Positions 41,876 to 52,416 of a stretch of 64,000 bases of DNA are shown one piece after another. The position numbers and the translations under genes are program-made. The notes under the pieces are model-generated. The model was given only the letters and a program-made list of their open reading frames with translations. It did not search any database and was not told the origin of the DNA. The stretch is from Zygaena filipendulae. Taxonomy: Eukaryota > Arthropoda > Insecta > Lepidoptera > Zygaenidae. Every line of letters starts with the position of its first letter. The stretch's first letter is position 1. The stretch is taken from the NCBI GenBank assembly GCA_907165275.2, contig OU015650.1, forward strand, positions 2,510,001 to 2,574,000. Reading direction: 5' to 3'.

Positions 41876-42190
41876 CTAGCTGTGCCCCGCGGTTTCACCC
41901 GCATGAAAGGTTTTCATACAACAACTTTTTTTCCCGACATCCGATTTGAATGAAACAAAGCCTATATGTAGCTCCAGGCTAAGCTTAATCTACCTGTGGA
42001 AACCGCATGACGATCGGTTCAGTAGATGCGGAGATTATCGCTAACAGACAGACAGACAGACAGAAAAGAATTTTAAAAACTTTTTTGTGCTTGGTTACTC
42101 TTCTTTTATCACCCCTCTTAATTTTAGGTAAAAATATTCAATGTACAGAATCGCGGATTCTACTCTTTTATTATACCTAGTATAGATAGA
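41876..42190 (-). mobile_element. Helitron-like element, long divergent subtype
   Basis: CTAG at 41876-41879, GTGCCCCGCGGTTTCACCCG, then a body unlike the other subtypes: GACATCCGATTTGAATGAAA, AAACCGCATGACGATCGG and a CAGACAGACAGACAG tract. The inverted 5' end is near TTATTATACCTAGTATAG. Confidence 0.65.
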
Positions 42191-42656
42191 TGACCGTAAC
42201 ACGCCGCGCTAAGACGCCGCAAAAACAGTCTTTCCCTCGTAATCACAGAAATTTTACTGCAAAAAATACATTTACAACATTTCTTATAAGCATAAAGAAC
42301 AATAATTTAATATCTTGGCATCTAGAACAATTGGAAATGCGTTTTTGGGACGCGCGTTATGGGCAAGGAATGTTGTTGGTCATAGTGAATAAGGGCCCTG
42401 ATTTGGCGAAGAATTCTAATGTACATATTTTACTCCACTGAATTGTTCATTATACAATATTTATATTTGTATGTATACGTAGGCATGTATACTTTGAAGT
42501 ACTGTTTGCTGACAAGTTGAAAATTGATTAACAATGTGATTTATTTTCAATCTTGAGACTGCAGCTGCTTATGGAGCGCTAAGTGTCTATTGTCATGACA
42601 ATGCGAGGTATAAATCAGTGCTAACTATACTGATTTGCATTGCCCCGATGTAAATA
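42191..42656. other. stretch without recognised feature
   Basis: An 83-codon plus frame at 42190-42441 has no recognisable domain. No repeat partners. Confidence 0.4.
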
Positions 42657-42964
42657 TGTTTTTCATTACTCATACTCGGAAAGTAGGTCTGAAGTTGCCT
42701 GAGAAGCGGGTTGAAAGTAACCCTTTTCAGCCCTAGGGAGAATCGCTTTCAACTGACAACTGTCAAATTATAAAAAAAAAACTAGGTCTATTTTCACATT
42801 TCTATTGAATCATGTTCCAACTTTCTATACAGCCAGCGCGATGTAAAATTGAAATAACGTAAAATTTTAAAGTAGGTATATTAATTAAAATAAAATTCAC
42901 TCATTTTTTCTTTAGCTAATTCCTATTTTTATTTTGACTTTCCTTGCATTCGTAATGAAAAGCA
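42657..42964. mobile_element. TIR-like element with TTTTCATTAC ends
   Basis: Left end TGTTTTTCATTACTCATAC, right end inverted TGCTTTTCATTACGAATG. The interior has GAAGCGGGTTGAAAGTAACC and CTTTTCAGCCCTAGGGAG, words I recognise from common insect repeats. No target duplication is evident. Confidence 0.45.
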
Positions 42965-43082
42965 CAGTGTTACCCTCGGGAGAAAGACTTATTTAGTCCC
43001 GAGACGGGGTTTGGCGCCCGAGCGTAGCGAGCGTTACTTTCACCCCTAGGATAACAATGTACTATTTATTACCTACACGATA
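42965..43082. repeat. repeat-like tail: TACCCTCGGGAGAAAG and GCGCCCGAGCGTAGCGAGCG
   Basis: This sequence matches the inner words of the adjacent TIR-like element in inverted sense (AACCCTTTTCAGCCCTAGGG versus TTTCACCCCTAGG), so the element may extend to here. Boundaries are uncertain. Confidence 0.3.
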
Positions 43083-43257
43083 TCCACGGTTTCACCCGCG
43101 TTAATTTCAAAGTTCCCGTAGGAATTCCGGGATAAAAGTACTCTATGTCCGTCTCTGAACCTCTGACAATGTGTATACGAAATTTCACGATGATCAGTTG
43201 AGTAGTTAAGTCGTGAAAGCGTAACCAACAAACAAATAGATTACATTAGTAATAGGA
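43083..43257 (-). mobile_element. Helitron-like element, member of a second abutted pair
   Basis: The 3' end has decayed (CGATATCCACGGTTTCACCC). The body has TATACGAAATTTCACGATGA, and the 5' TC (complement of 43256-43257) touches the CTAG of the next element directly. Confidence 0.75.
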
Positions 43258-43447
43258 CTAGCTGTGTCCCGCGGTTTCACCCGCTGTAATTTCGGAGTTC
43301 CCGCGGGAATTCCGGGATAAAAAAATCCTTCACTGTACCCCTGACAAGGTGCATGCCAAATTTTATCCAAATGCGTTCAGCCTTTTTTGTGTGATTGAGT
43401 AACAAACATCCAAACATCCACTTTTCACATTTATAATATTAGTAGGA
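43258..43447 (-). mobile_element. Helitron-like element, complete, member of a second abutted pair
   Basis: CTAG at 43258-43261, GTGTCCCGCGGTTTCACCCG, CATGCCAAATTTTATCCAAA, and 5' end ATTTATAATATTAGTAGGA followed by T. The subtype differs from that of its abutting neighbour. Confidence 0.85.
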
Positions 43448-43617
43448 TTATTAGTAAGGATTAGTGTAGGTAGGTACTTATATAGATAAGACAAATTCTG
43501 TGGCGTCGATGGCTTTCCAAGGCTGTCTAGGTAATAAAGCTGGCAATCGATGAAGTTTACTAAGTTTGATGCTCATCCATTGTTTATTATTCAAAAGGTA
43601 TTAGAATTTATCTATTA

Positions 43618-43914
43618 CTAGCTGTTCCCCGCGGTTTCACCCGCGGTAATAACGGAGTTCTCGCGAGAATTCTGGAAAATGTCCTTCTGCGTACCCCTGA
43701 CAGAGCGTATGCAAAATTTCATGAGATTTTACCAACGCTAATTTCGGAGTTCCCGCGGGAATTCCGCGTAAAGTACCGTGTCCTTTTCTGTATCCCTAAC
43801 GTGTGTGCAAAATTTCATGATGATCGGTTGAGCCGTCAAGGCGTGAAAGCGTTACAAACAAGCCAACAAACACACATACCTAGTACCTACTCACTTTCAC
43901 ATTTATACACAGTA
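43618..43914 (-). mobile_element. Helitron-like element with fixed internal duplication, copy 2
   Basis: CTAG at 43618-43621. The 3' half is present twice, joined by GCAAAATTTCATGAGATTTTACC, the inverse of the junction in the 19976 element. The 5' end near CTTTCACATTTATACAC is degraded. Confidence 0.75.
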
Positions 43915-44120
43915 CTAGCTGTCCCGCGCGGTTTCACCCGCGGTAATATAAATATATACCTTCCTTATGAATGCGTTCTGTGCGTTCCTAAACCATTGGT
44001 CCGATTGTGATGTAACTTTGGCGGGTAACTAGCTGATGTTATAAGAAGCAAATTCGGCTTCTTTGAAATTCCTGCAGGAATTCCGAAGCTCTCGCGGGTG
44101 AAACCGCGGGGCACAGCTAG
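43915..44120. mobile_element. second Helitron-like element with 3' termini at both ends
   Basis: Left CTAGCTGTCCCGCGCGGTTT, right, inverted, CTAGCTGTGCCCCGCGGTTT, both followed by CACCCGCG. The interior has CCTTCCTTATGAATGCG and GGTCCGATTGTGATGTAACT. The termini form inverted repeats of about 30 bp. A and T flank the element. Confidence 0.7.
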
Positions 44121-44454
44121 TATTCATTTAAACATAACAGTGATAATTTGTTACTGTGTTTTGTTCTACATAATGTCTTTCTTTCCACAGATAATTTTGT
44201 AATTTTTTGTTTTTTACATGTAGAAATAATCGGAGTCGAGCATGGGTCAATGCCCTGATTCACTATGTGATTTTTGTTTTTTTTTTCTGTATATGGCCTA
44301 CAATATTACTAGCGCATAACGCTCTTGATGGTAAAAAAAAAACATTAGGAAGGTATTCCATGCACAAGTTAATTTCGAAAACTTATTAAATACTTCACAA
44401 AATAGCGTGTAATACATTTTATTACGTCAATAAATGTACACGTGCATGACGAAT
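44121..44454. other. AT-rich stretch, nothing recognised
   Basis: No repeats or credible exons. Confidence 0.45.
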
Positions 44455-44660
44455 AACTGTACGCGAAAGCCATTCGGCGACACTGGTTTCCATCTGTCCA
44501 TGTTAAACTAAGTGGATGAATCCTTCCTATGTGTTCTGCGGCCCAGACGCATGTCTCGTGACGTCATGACAATCTCGCAAGACCTTGCGCTCGTAGCTGG
44601 AGGTATGATAAACGCTCTAAACGAGATGAGTTGTACAAGACGGATGCAACTAGTTAGGAG
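44455..44660. other. GC-richer unique block, possibly regulatory
   Basis: AAGCCATTCGGCGACACTGG, CTCGTGACGTCATGAC (a perfect cAMP-response-type TGACGTCA outside any transposon), AATCTCGCAAGACCTTGCGC and TAGCTGGAGGTATG. No long open frame. Role unknown. Confidence 0.25.
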
Positions 44661-44823
44661 CATGCATTGTACTTACAATTTGTAGACATACGATCCATCC
44701 ACTGTTTGATAGCGGGCTATGAGTTGAAAGTTTATCGACGCGACGTCATTATAGAATTATATTTTCATTATTATATACGTAAGGGGCCCAGCTGTTGCAT
44801 GATGCTTCTGGGAATTGGTCCAA

Positions 44824-45028
44824 ACTTGCTGTTCCCGCGGTTTCACCCGCGGGAACTCCGGAGTTCCCGCAGGGATTTCGGGATAAATAGTAACTACATA
44901 ACCTGTGTCCTTTTATGTATACCATGTGTTCTGTGTGTAAAATTTCATGATGATCGGTTAAGAAGTTATGGCTTGTAAGCGTAGGATATAAACAAACAAA
45001 CTCACATTTGCATTTATGATGTTAAGAA
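44824..45028 (-). mobile_element. Helitron-like element, left member of a head-to-head pair
   Basis: CTTGCTGTTCCCGCGGTTTC at the 3' end (CTAG decayed to CTTG), AAATTTCATGATGATCGG, and 5' end CACATTTGCATTTATGATG. The next element, 24 bp on, faces the opposite way. Confidence 0.7.
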
Positions 45029-45052
45029 GTGTGGTAATCAAGTGGTAGCTAA

Positions 45053-45254
45053 TCCTTATTATACATATAATTGCGAAAATGAGTTTGTTTATTTGTTACG
45101 CTTTCATGTCTCAACGGCTCAACGGATCATCATGAAATTTTGCATACACGTTGTCGGGGATACAGAATACAGAGGGCATATAGGACACTTTTTATCCCGG
45201 AATTCCTGCGGGAACTCTGAAGTTAACGCGGGTTAAGCCCTAGTGAACAGCTAG
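45053..45254 (+). mobile_element. Helitron-like element, complete
   Basis: A then TCCTTATTATACATATAAT, TTGTTACGCTTTCATGTCTC, ATCATCATGAAATTTTGCAT, GGAATTCCTGCGGGAACTC, AACAGCTAG then T. The terminal hairpin is weakened (GCGGGTTAAGCCC). Confidence 0.8.
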
Positions 45255-45694
45255 TGTAACATATAAAAGGGCAATTTAACTCACTGAATCAAACATTTGA
45301 TTAATGTACTCATGTAAGTGGCATGTATCTTAATGAGTATAATAAAGATCTTTAAACCGAACATTCACGTAAGTTTTAAACTTGATCTAGGTATATGAAA
45401 CTGAAACTTGTTTATGAGAAGAATAAACTTCAGGAAAAAATTTCCATTGCGAAATTCCCACAAGGATCCCTAGTCAAAAATATTGAAGTAAAACACTTAA
45501 TACCGTCTAACCGAATATAATAATAAAACTGAAACAATGCGTTTTCAAATTTTTGTCTCTGAGTTTGCATGTTTGTGTAATAGTTTTTACCCGAAAGCAA
45601 CTGAACAGAATTTATTACGATTTTCACTGTCAGTTTCATTTTACTGGGGCTGGGCTCAATTGTGTTGAATCACAGGCTTAGGTTTAGAAAAAGA
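45255..45694. other. AT-rich stretch, nothing recognised
   Basis: GTATAATAAAGATCTTTAAA near 45337 looks like a polyadenylation region, but no transcript body can be assigned. Confidence 0.4.
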
Positions 45695-45893
45695 CTAGCT
45701 GTCCCTTGCGGTTTCACCGGCGGTAATTTCAGAGTTCCCGCGGGAATTCCAGGATAAAATATAGATTTAACCTTCCTCATGAATCACTCCATCTATTGGT
45801 GAAAACCGCATGAAAATCCGTTGCGTGGTTTTAAAGATCTAAGCATACATAGGGACAGACAGACGGGAAGCGACTTTGTTTTATACTATGTAG
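45695..45893 (-). mobile_element. Helitron-like element, AAGCGACTTT subtype
   Basis: CTAG at 45695-45698, GTCCCTTGCGGTTTCACCGG, ACTCCATCTATTGGTGAAAA, CGCATGAAAATCCGTTGCG, and the 5' end AGCGACTTTGTTTTATACTA. Better preserved than the 15036 copy. Confidence 0.8.
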
Positions 45894-46190
45894 TAAAGTT
45901 CTTTAGACCTATATGGACACACGTATAAATATGTACCTAGTCGTGGGCAACAGTTATATTACATCGTATTTATTTCGACAGTCGTAGGTCGTAACTATAG
46001 ATACTTGCGCATATTGTATCTTATGAATGGAACAATACTATATCTCTTGTTTTTTGGAATTGTGAAATCATGAATGAAGCGAATGAATCATCGTAACGAG
46101 TATAATCAGCTTCATTATAAACGTATCTTTGCAATCTAGTTTGAAGGGCAAGATAAGGACACAGTCGTAGCGTGACGGTAAATCTAAATG

Positions 46191-46425
46191 GACGCAGATA
46201 AGCAATAACATGTTAACCCACAATATTAAGTTATTGATTCAAAATGCTTTATTGAGAGTTATAGAGCGTTCTTTAAATATGTGTTTACCTTATTACATTT
46301 TTTAAATACCAAAAAACATTTAAACATAAAAAAATGCTGAAACAAAATGACGATATGATTTTAAAACACGATTTATTCAAAATTTCTCCAATGTGGGTCC
46401 ACTCCACTATTGCTTATTTATGTCC
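46191..46425 (+). mobile_element. TIR element, family B, 4-bp duplication AAAT
   Basis: Ends GGACGCAGATAAGCAATAAC and, inverted, GGACATAAATAAGCAATAG. AAAT flanks it at 46187-46190 and 46426-46429. Same orientation as the 22872 copy and nearly the same length. Confidence 0.8.
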
Positions 46426-46617
46426 AAATATCTATCTTTAAATAGATCGCTATTCAGAATATTATTACCTACACTGAATAACAACGAAACTTCCCCAACT
46501 AACGTTATGACAGGTATAATTAAGAAGATAAATTAGTTGGAGGGAAGGAGTCATCGATTAGGAAAGAATTGTTCATTCTGGAGTTCCTGAGAAAATCACA
46601 AAACTGCAGGGGGACGT

Positions 46618-46813
46618 ACACTAATATTATAAAGAGAAGAGTGTTTTTTTTTTGTACTATAATAATTTTTTTTGTAATCGCAAAACTCAAAAACTACTTC
46701 ACCGATTTTAAAAATTCTTTCACTTCCATAAAGCTACAGTATTCACGATATCACGGGAACTCTGCTAATTATTATAATCTATTATTAACGTGGGTGAAGC
46801 AGTGATCCACTAG
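46618..46813 (+). mobile_element. Helitron-like element, AAAGAGAAGAG subtype
   Basis: CACTAATATTATAAAGAGAA, CAAAACTCAAAAACTACTTC, GATTTTAAAAATTCTTTCAC, GATATCACGGGAACTCTGC and terminal CTAG at 46810-46813. The hairpin has decayed (GTGGGTGAAGCAGTG). Confidence 0.65.
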
Positions 46814-47308
46814 TACTATATGAATAGACTGACCTCTCGGTGGGTTGGGAAGATTATAATATACTTAATACCTACTTAATTGCACAAATAAATCAAAAAT
46901 GTACAAAAAAGTGGTTAATTATAAGTAGCATTAAGTGAGTAGTTTTATTGTAGGTAGGTATTATAATTCATTATTGAAACTGGACACGCAATAAGCCACC
47001 GCTTAATATACTTGGTCACGAAAAAATAAACAAATATAGTATAATATGTATAGCTTATGTCTACTTCTCTACCTAAGTGGTAAATGGTAGGTAGAGGTTG
47101 TGAACCTTTGCTTGCTACGATACCAGTCAGTTATTACGGCTAAAACATCCCCAACAATAAAGGTAACAGTCAGATTTGTTGATACACGTACGCGATTTTT
47201 GGAGCTGACTGTACTTCTTATGAGTTGTTACTTGGAGATACTCGCTCTTTATATGTATAATGACAACACCAGATGCTTTGCAGATGTTTTGAAACTATAG
47301 GTACGTCA
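46814..47308. other. AT-rich stretch, nothing recognised
   Basis: A 66-codon frame at 47100-47300 has no motif. Many TAGGTA and TACCTA words. Confidence 0.4.
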
Positions 47309-47490
47309 TCTTACTAATATTATAAATGTGAAAGTGTGGATGTTTGTTACTCAATCACTCAAAAACGGCTGAAATTTGGATGAAATTTGGCACGTTGTCA
47401 GGGGCACAGAGAAGGACATAGGGTACTTTTATCCCGGGATTCCCGCGGGAACTCCGAAATACCGCGAGTAAAACCGCGGGGCACATCTAA
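47309..47490 (+). mobile_element. Helitron-like element, complete, CTAA end
   Basis: A then TCTTACTAATATTATAAATG, TGTTTGTTACTCAATCACTC, GGACATAGGGTACTTTTATC, GGGATTCCCGCGGGAACTCC, CACATCTAA then T. CTAA still fits the Helitron rule CTRR. Confidence 0.8.
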
Positions 47491-48785
47491 TATCCTAATT
47501 TACCGTGTGTTTATTATATCTCATTGAAAAAGAAAACAATTGTTGGATATTTTGTAACTTAATTATTTTTTATTTACGCTTTAACTTAAAAACATACGAC
47601 CGCATTCAGAGTCCTTTTAATAATTAGGTACTCAATGAATTTCTCTTATTGTGGCAGTTTTGTTTTAAAAATATTTACTTCAAATTAAATAATCATTAAA
47701 ACGACTGAGTGCGGCCGATAAAGTCTTTTTACGCCCAAAGGTTACGCCATATTTGTTATGTTATCTTTTTGTTAGATTTTGCATAAACCTACTTGTTGTT
47801 TGATGAAAAATATAAAAGCCTTTATTAAAACTAAGGAAGCATTTAATGCAGGACGTCTCTATGTATGTAATTTTATGGAAACTGTTTTCCAAACTTTTGT
47901 AATCGACCCACCTCCTTAAAACTGTTATTTAGTTATTAAGTTATCATGTAAAAGACTTGTAAGTCGTTATGATAATAAAGATTCTTTAAACACAACCATA
48001 ATAAAATTACAACAAAATTGAGCACTTATCCCTGAGCTACGATTCCCTGAAAATCTTACCGATCGATTGTTATTGGACGAACTTCGTTCCTGACGAGGGT
48101 CCCCAAATTGTAGACGTTTTTTTTTATTGTCTTGAGAACTACCTCGGTACTTATAATAAAGTGAGACGCTGTTAGAAATCGCTATGTCCGGAATTACCTA
48201 CTTAGGACGGGCTACCTATACTAGCCTAGTAGGTTGCCTTTGCGTTTCCTAGTAGGTAGGTACTAGAAGAGGCGACCGTCGTAAATTTGGCATCTGAGTG
48301 GCAGCCATTTTGTAGTTTAAGACACACGTTTGTACTTAATTTTATTATTTTTTTTTTTTGGTTTCAAATAAACTTTTTTCTATTCTATTCTATTTTATTC
48401 AATGAATGAAGATAAATATAAAACTTTCAAGTGCATTCAAATTGGCCAATTTACAATAGGCATGTACCTACCTACAATACGCTGCGATCTCACAAAAAAA
48501 ATCAAGCGCAAACCCTCGGACTGTTGTAGGTACATAACGAAATCACAATCTAAGTCATCACCCAATTTATCCATGTTCAGTGTCGTACCATGAGTTTTTT
48601 TTAAAGTTAAAGTAAAAAAGTCTAAAAAGTTTGATCTCATGACGAGGATGCGCGTGTGGATAAAATAGGTACCAAATTCCAAGGGCAGACTTTTTTACTA
48701 TTAGGAATATTTCTTTTCACCCTGTATTTTTTTCTTATTTACGACAATAGTATTTTCTTACTTGCCTAGTCATTATCAGAATTAT
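47491..48785. other. stretch without recognised element
   Basis: TCGTTATGATAATAAAGATTC near 47968 resembles a polyadenylation region, without an assignable transcript. Two overlapping frames at 48402-48682 (63 codons plus, 81 codons minus) lack motifs. A run of T at 48346-48360 precedes CAAATAAACTTTTTTC. Confidence 0.4.
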
Positions 48786-48859
48786 GTTATCACTTGTAAC
48801 AGTCGTCGAATATTATTGCAATAGTAGATAATAAAGTTTAACGACGGGCAAGTGATTAC
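48786..48859. mobile_element. diverged relative of the foldback element at 1021
   Basis: GTTATCACTTG at the left and CAAGTGATTAC at the right are inverted. The centre CGAATATTATTGCAATAG and AATAAAGTTTAACG matches the centre of the 1021 element. The outer CTGTACAG arms are absent. Confidence 0.45.
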
Positions 48860-49508
48860 ATATTTTGATACTAACTCTACTTAAAGACTGGTTAGGTACA
48901 TTAACAATAACTTAATTAGTGGATGATTCAAGCATCAATACTTCACCGACTGAGTCTTTATTATTATGAAAGTATGTAGATATATCGCACATTTCGCACT
49001 AACTCAACTATTGTAAAAATAAATTAACTTGCAAGCTATTGCTACCTATTATAAATCGAATTCTGGCAACTTCCCCAAAAAGCCCACGACTGACTGAGCC
49101 GGTGTTGCGGATGTCCGCATAATTGCGATGCGCGCGCGATACCTAACTGATTGCCACTAGCTCTTGTTTTTTTTTTCTGTAGTATTAGGCATACTTCCAT
49201 GAATCCAAGAAGGCAACAAACAATACAAGTCAGGACGAAACTGGGAACAAAAACTGTTGTACGTACTACGTAGGTAATAGGTACCTATATAACAGTGGAG
49301 CGGGTCGGTCTGTCTATTTTCGCACGTCACGCGTCGCTCTCATCTCTCTGGTGGGTAACTGTAAAAAATCCTTTTAAAAAATCCTCTTAAAAAACCCTTT
49401 TTTCCTTTAAAACATTTTTTGCTAATAGAAATATTAAAAACGACTCTGAGTGACTCTGAGTCCGTTGGTCACGTAAAATCGTCCAATCAAAGCTCTAGTT
49501 TTGCGTGA
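48860..49508. other. stretch without recognised feature
   Basis: AT-rich with a GC-richer part at 49070-49160. No repeats or credible exons. Confidence 0.4.
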
Positions 49509-49772
49509 CCACGTTTTTTTTTTTATGTCGTAGGGGCAGACGGGCAAGTGGTACACCTGATGGTAAGTGATTACCGCCGCCCATAGACATCTGCAACACC
49601 AGAAGACATGCAGGTGCGTTGCCGACCTGGAATGGGGATGGGGACTGGCTTTGGGCTGCCGGAACACACCGTTAGGTACTTGGCGACAGATTTGCAACTT
49701 GCAGGTGGTAGCTAGCCAGCCGGGCACTAGAGAGCGCCCTACCACCATGCTATGGTTTCCTCACGACTTCCG
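49509..49772 (-). mobile_element. poly-A retroelement 3' part, copy 2
   Basis: The longest copy of the family at 29868. The plus strand starts with a T run, then GGGGCAGACGGGCAAGTGG, ATTACCGCCGCCCATAGAC, GGGCTGCCGGAACACACCG, GGTAGCTAGCCAGCCGGGC and AGAGCGCCCTACCACCATGC. On the minus strand it ends in poly-A. The 104-codon minus frame over it (49434-49748) is repeat sequence, not a host gene. Confidence 0.7.
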
Positions 49773-51089
49773 TTTGTTAGTTTTCTATGCATTAACATTG
49801 TAGAATAGAATGTCCATTTGGGTGGAAGGGCTGGTCCCAAACTAAACAGTACTATGGGTATCAGACAACTGATGTATATGCCTAAAATTTTAAAATCTTC
49901 ATTTGCTGTAAATGCATATATACAATACTTATACCTACTTACCTACATCAACATATTTACGTTATATGAAGATCCTATTTTTTGTTTTAAATTTTTACAA
50001 TTTACAACTAACATAAATATAAACGAAACATACACGCTACATGATAATAATTAATTATCTTCTTTGTTAATAAACAAACCAATTAATTTATCTATTTTCC
50101 ATTTAGGTACATACTTTAATCAAAATTACGATGTAAAAACTATTGTTGTAGTCATATAGGTAGGTAAGTAAAACATTTTTTTTTTCTTGGAACGATTTAA
50201 ATAAACAGGCAGAATAAACTTAGTAATGTCTCGAACAACATTCAAATGGATCGAATAAGTCTTAAAAATATTATTTTGGCCTCTGACATCACATTCACGG
50301 ACAAAATATTATCGCTAAGTTGTATTTTTATCGCCTTCGTTTAATTCTTTTGCTTACAGGAAGAATAATAAGTATGTACTTAATAGATACGTCTTATCAT
50401 AAATTTCTTTACATAAAACGCATAGGTGATTGCACGTTTATAAAAGTAACCGATGTAAAGGCTATAATAGTTTGGGCGCTTTTTCACCACGGGGTTTTAG
50501 AATAGGCTTTTTCAGGTAAGTTCGTAGAAAAATCAGAAGTTACGGAAATTTTGAATTAGGTCAATTTCATTCTAATAGTGCGAAGTGAGAATACAAAATT
50601 GAATAGTGTAAAAACAAGTGCAGACTTACCTACGTGCACGTCTGATACGAACTTTGTGGAATCGATAGGTACCTAGATACTGATCGCTATAATTTTCAAC
50701 GGTTTTAGTTTTATTTTGCTATGGATAAATAATTCGTATCACGCCATTTTTCTGAACTCAATAATTATGTATATTATTGAAGCTACCTCAACTTTTATCT
50801 ATGTTGACTGGTTTAGAGCCATAGACAAGTTAATATGGGTAGAGTAGATACCTACTCAGTAAACAAATATCAAGAATAAATATTTTACAATAGGCATGAT
50901 GACACAATACATAGATATTGACGATGTAATAACGTTATTTATGTATGTCACAAGAACCAAGTGACTTCGCCTTATTAGAACAGCTATAAATAATAAATAC
51001 AAAAGATAATTATAAACGTATATTAGTTTTAAATTTGGTGCAGGTCATCAAATATTGTAAAGGGATATTGTGTTGCACGACACATCTTA
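49773..51089. other. long AT-rich stretch, nothing firmly recognised
   Basis: Contains only a possible lone family A end (AATAGGCATGATGACAC at 50893) and short motif-less frames. Confidence 0.45.
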
Positions 51090-51212
51090 TGGCTCCACTA
51101 CACTATCGCCGAGTACAGACGATAATGCGCGAGCACAATAGTGTAGAGGGCATACTCGGCTGTACTCGCCGATCACCGTCTATGATCGCCTGCGACCCGT
51201 GACTCGTACTAG
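51090..51212. repeat. repeat-like block with internal inverted copies
   Basis: CTCCACTACACTATCGCCGA, then CACAATAGTGTAGAGGGC, ACTCGGCTGTACTCGCCGAT and CGTCTATGATCGCCTGCG. The parts GCCGAGTACAGACG and CGGCTGTACTCGCC are imperfect inverses. I recognise the style of a common lepidopteran repeat, without being able to name it. Confidence 0.4.
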
Positions 51213-51867
51213 AGAGGAAAGTATGAAATGTTTTAACTGACACCCTCTTAAATAAGTAAATAATCGTAATTCAGGTCACATATATAAATTACTCTTTAGT
51301 TTTTATAGGTTGGGTTGTAATTCTATGTAGTAAGTAAGTGCTTACGTAAAAGTACAAAATATACCTAACTAAAGAATTAAACCAGCCAAGAGCGAGCCGC
51401 GCTTCCACAACTAGGGTTCTGTACTAAAACAACAACAAAATTTTTAAGATCTAATCAAAACTTTTTTTTTTCTACTATAAAAACCTAAGTCCATGAAATT
51501 GACGACGAGTGATATAAAACGAGTTTGGTTACAATAGTTTTTTCAACGCTATCTCAATTTGTCGGTGCAGGTATAAAACGACAGACAGCCACCTACCAAA
51601 GCGCATCCGTTACGGATCTCAGCTGGAAACAGACTAGACTAGTGCACTCTCTTTCATTTATTTCTATTGACGCTGCAATCTTTTTAACTTTTAACCTCGC
51701 CACTGAAAGGCGATGACTATTGCTTTTTTGTCATAATTCAGACAAAACACTTTATCTAATTAGTTAATAACATTTTCACTACGAGTTTTTGTAGGTTACC
51801 TAGATTTTATTCACTTATTCACATTCGTCTTTCTAGTTAAGTAGAATTATGTTACTAATATAGGTAC
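51213..51867. other. stretch without recognised feature
   Basis: A 63-codon frame at 51525-51716 overlaps GC-richer unique sequence (CACCTACCAAAGCGCATCCG). No motif or splice context. Confidence 0.4.
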
Positions 51868-51995
51868 AGGTTGCCTGGAAGAAATTTCTTTTAAGCAATA
51901 AGGCCGCCCTTTGTTGCGTGTATTTCCCACCATGTATTTTTTTATATTTATGTTTTTGGTAACAATAAAGAATATTTGATTTGATTTGATTTATG
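51868..51995 (+). mobile_element. 5'-truncated LINE, 3' end only
   Basis: GGTTGCCTGGAAGAAATTTC, TTTAAGCAATAAGGCCGCCC, then AATAAAGAATATTTGATTTG with a (GATTT)n tail. The words GCCTGGAAGA and AATAAGGCCGCC are typical of a widespread insect non-LTR retrotransposon 3' end. No coding part remains. Confidence 0.65.
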
Positions 51996-52037
51996 AATAC
52001 ATGTCGTTTTATAAATCAGTTCCCTTAGTCAAACTGA

Positions 52038-52281
52038 CATGTCTGTTTGTTACGCTTTCACGCCTTAACGGCTCAACCGATCATCATGAAGTTTTGCATA
52101 AACGTTGTCAAGGTGTACAGAAAAGGAAATAGGATACTTTTTATCCCGGAATTCCCGCGGGAACTCTTAAATTAACTCCGGTACGGTACACGTTTTCAGG
52201 GGTACAGAATAGGCCGGAGGGTGGTACTTTGTATCTCGGAATTCCTGCGGAAACTCCGAAATTAACGCGGGGAACAGCTAA
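52038..52281 (+). mobile_element. Helitron-like element with partly duplicated 3' half
   Basis: GTTTGTTACGCTTTCACGCC, ATCATCATGAAGTTTTGCAT, a first GGAATTCCCGCGGGAACTC, then GGTACACGTTTTCAGGGGTA and a second GGAATTCCTGCGGAAACTCC, ending GGGGAACAGCTAA. Related to the duplication seen at 19976 and 43618, but the junction is shorter. Confidence 0.65.
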
Positions 52282-52365
52282 ACACCGAAACGTTCGGACC
52301 GAGTTTGACGAGATTTTCACTACCTAGATAATAATTATAAGAGGTAAATTAGGCTAATTTGTAGT

Positions 52366-52416
52366 TTCTGCGGGAATTCCGAAAGTCACGCGGGTGAAAC
52401 CACGGAGCACGGCTAG
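52366..52416 (+). mobile_element. Helitron-like 3' fragment
   Basis: TTCTGCGGGAATTCCGAAAG, CGCGGGTGAAACCACGG, CTAG at 52413-52416 then T. Confidence 0.65.

Noticed and set aside
44667..44978. 103-codon plus-strand open frame
   Set aside because: Its second half is antisense to a Helitron-like element, so any protein similarity would be repeat-derived.
49434..49748. 104-codon minus-strand open frame with cysteine- and histidine-rich look
   Set aside because: It lies across the poly-A retroelement fragment, whose other copies at 29.9 and 60.8 kb break the frame.
50889..50925. Solo end of a family A element (AATAGGCATGATGACAC)
   Set aside because: Only about 16 bases match and no TTAGTCCGTC follows, so it could be chance.
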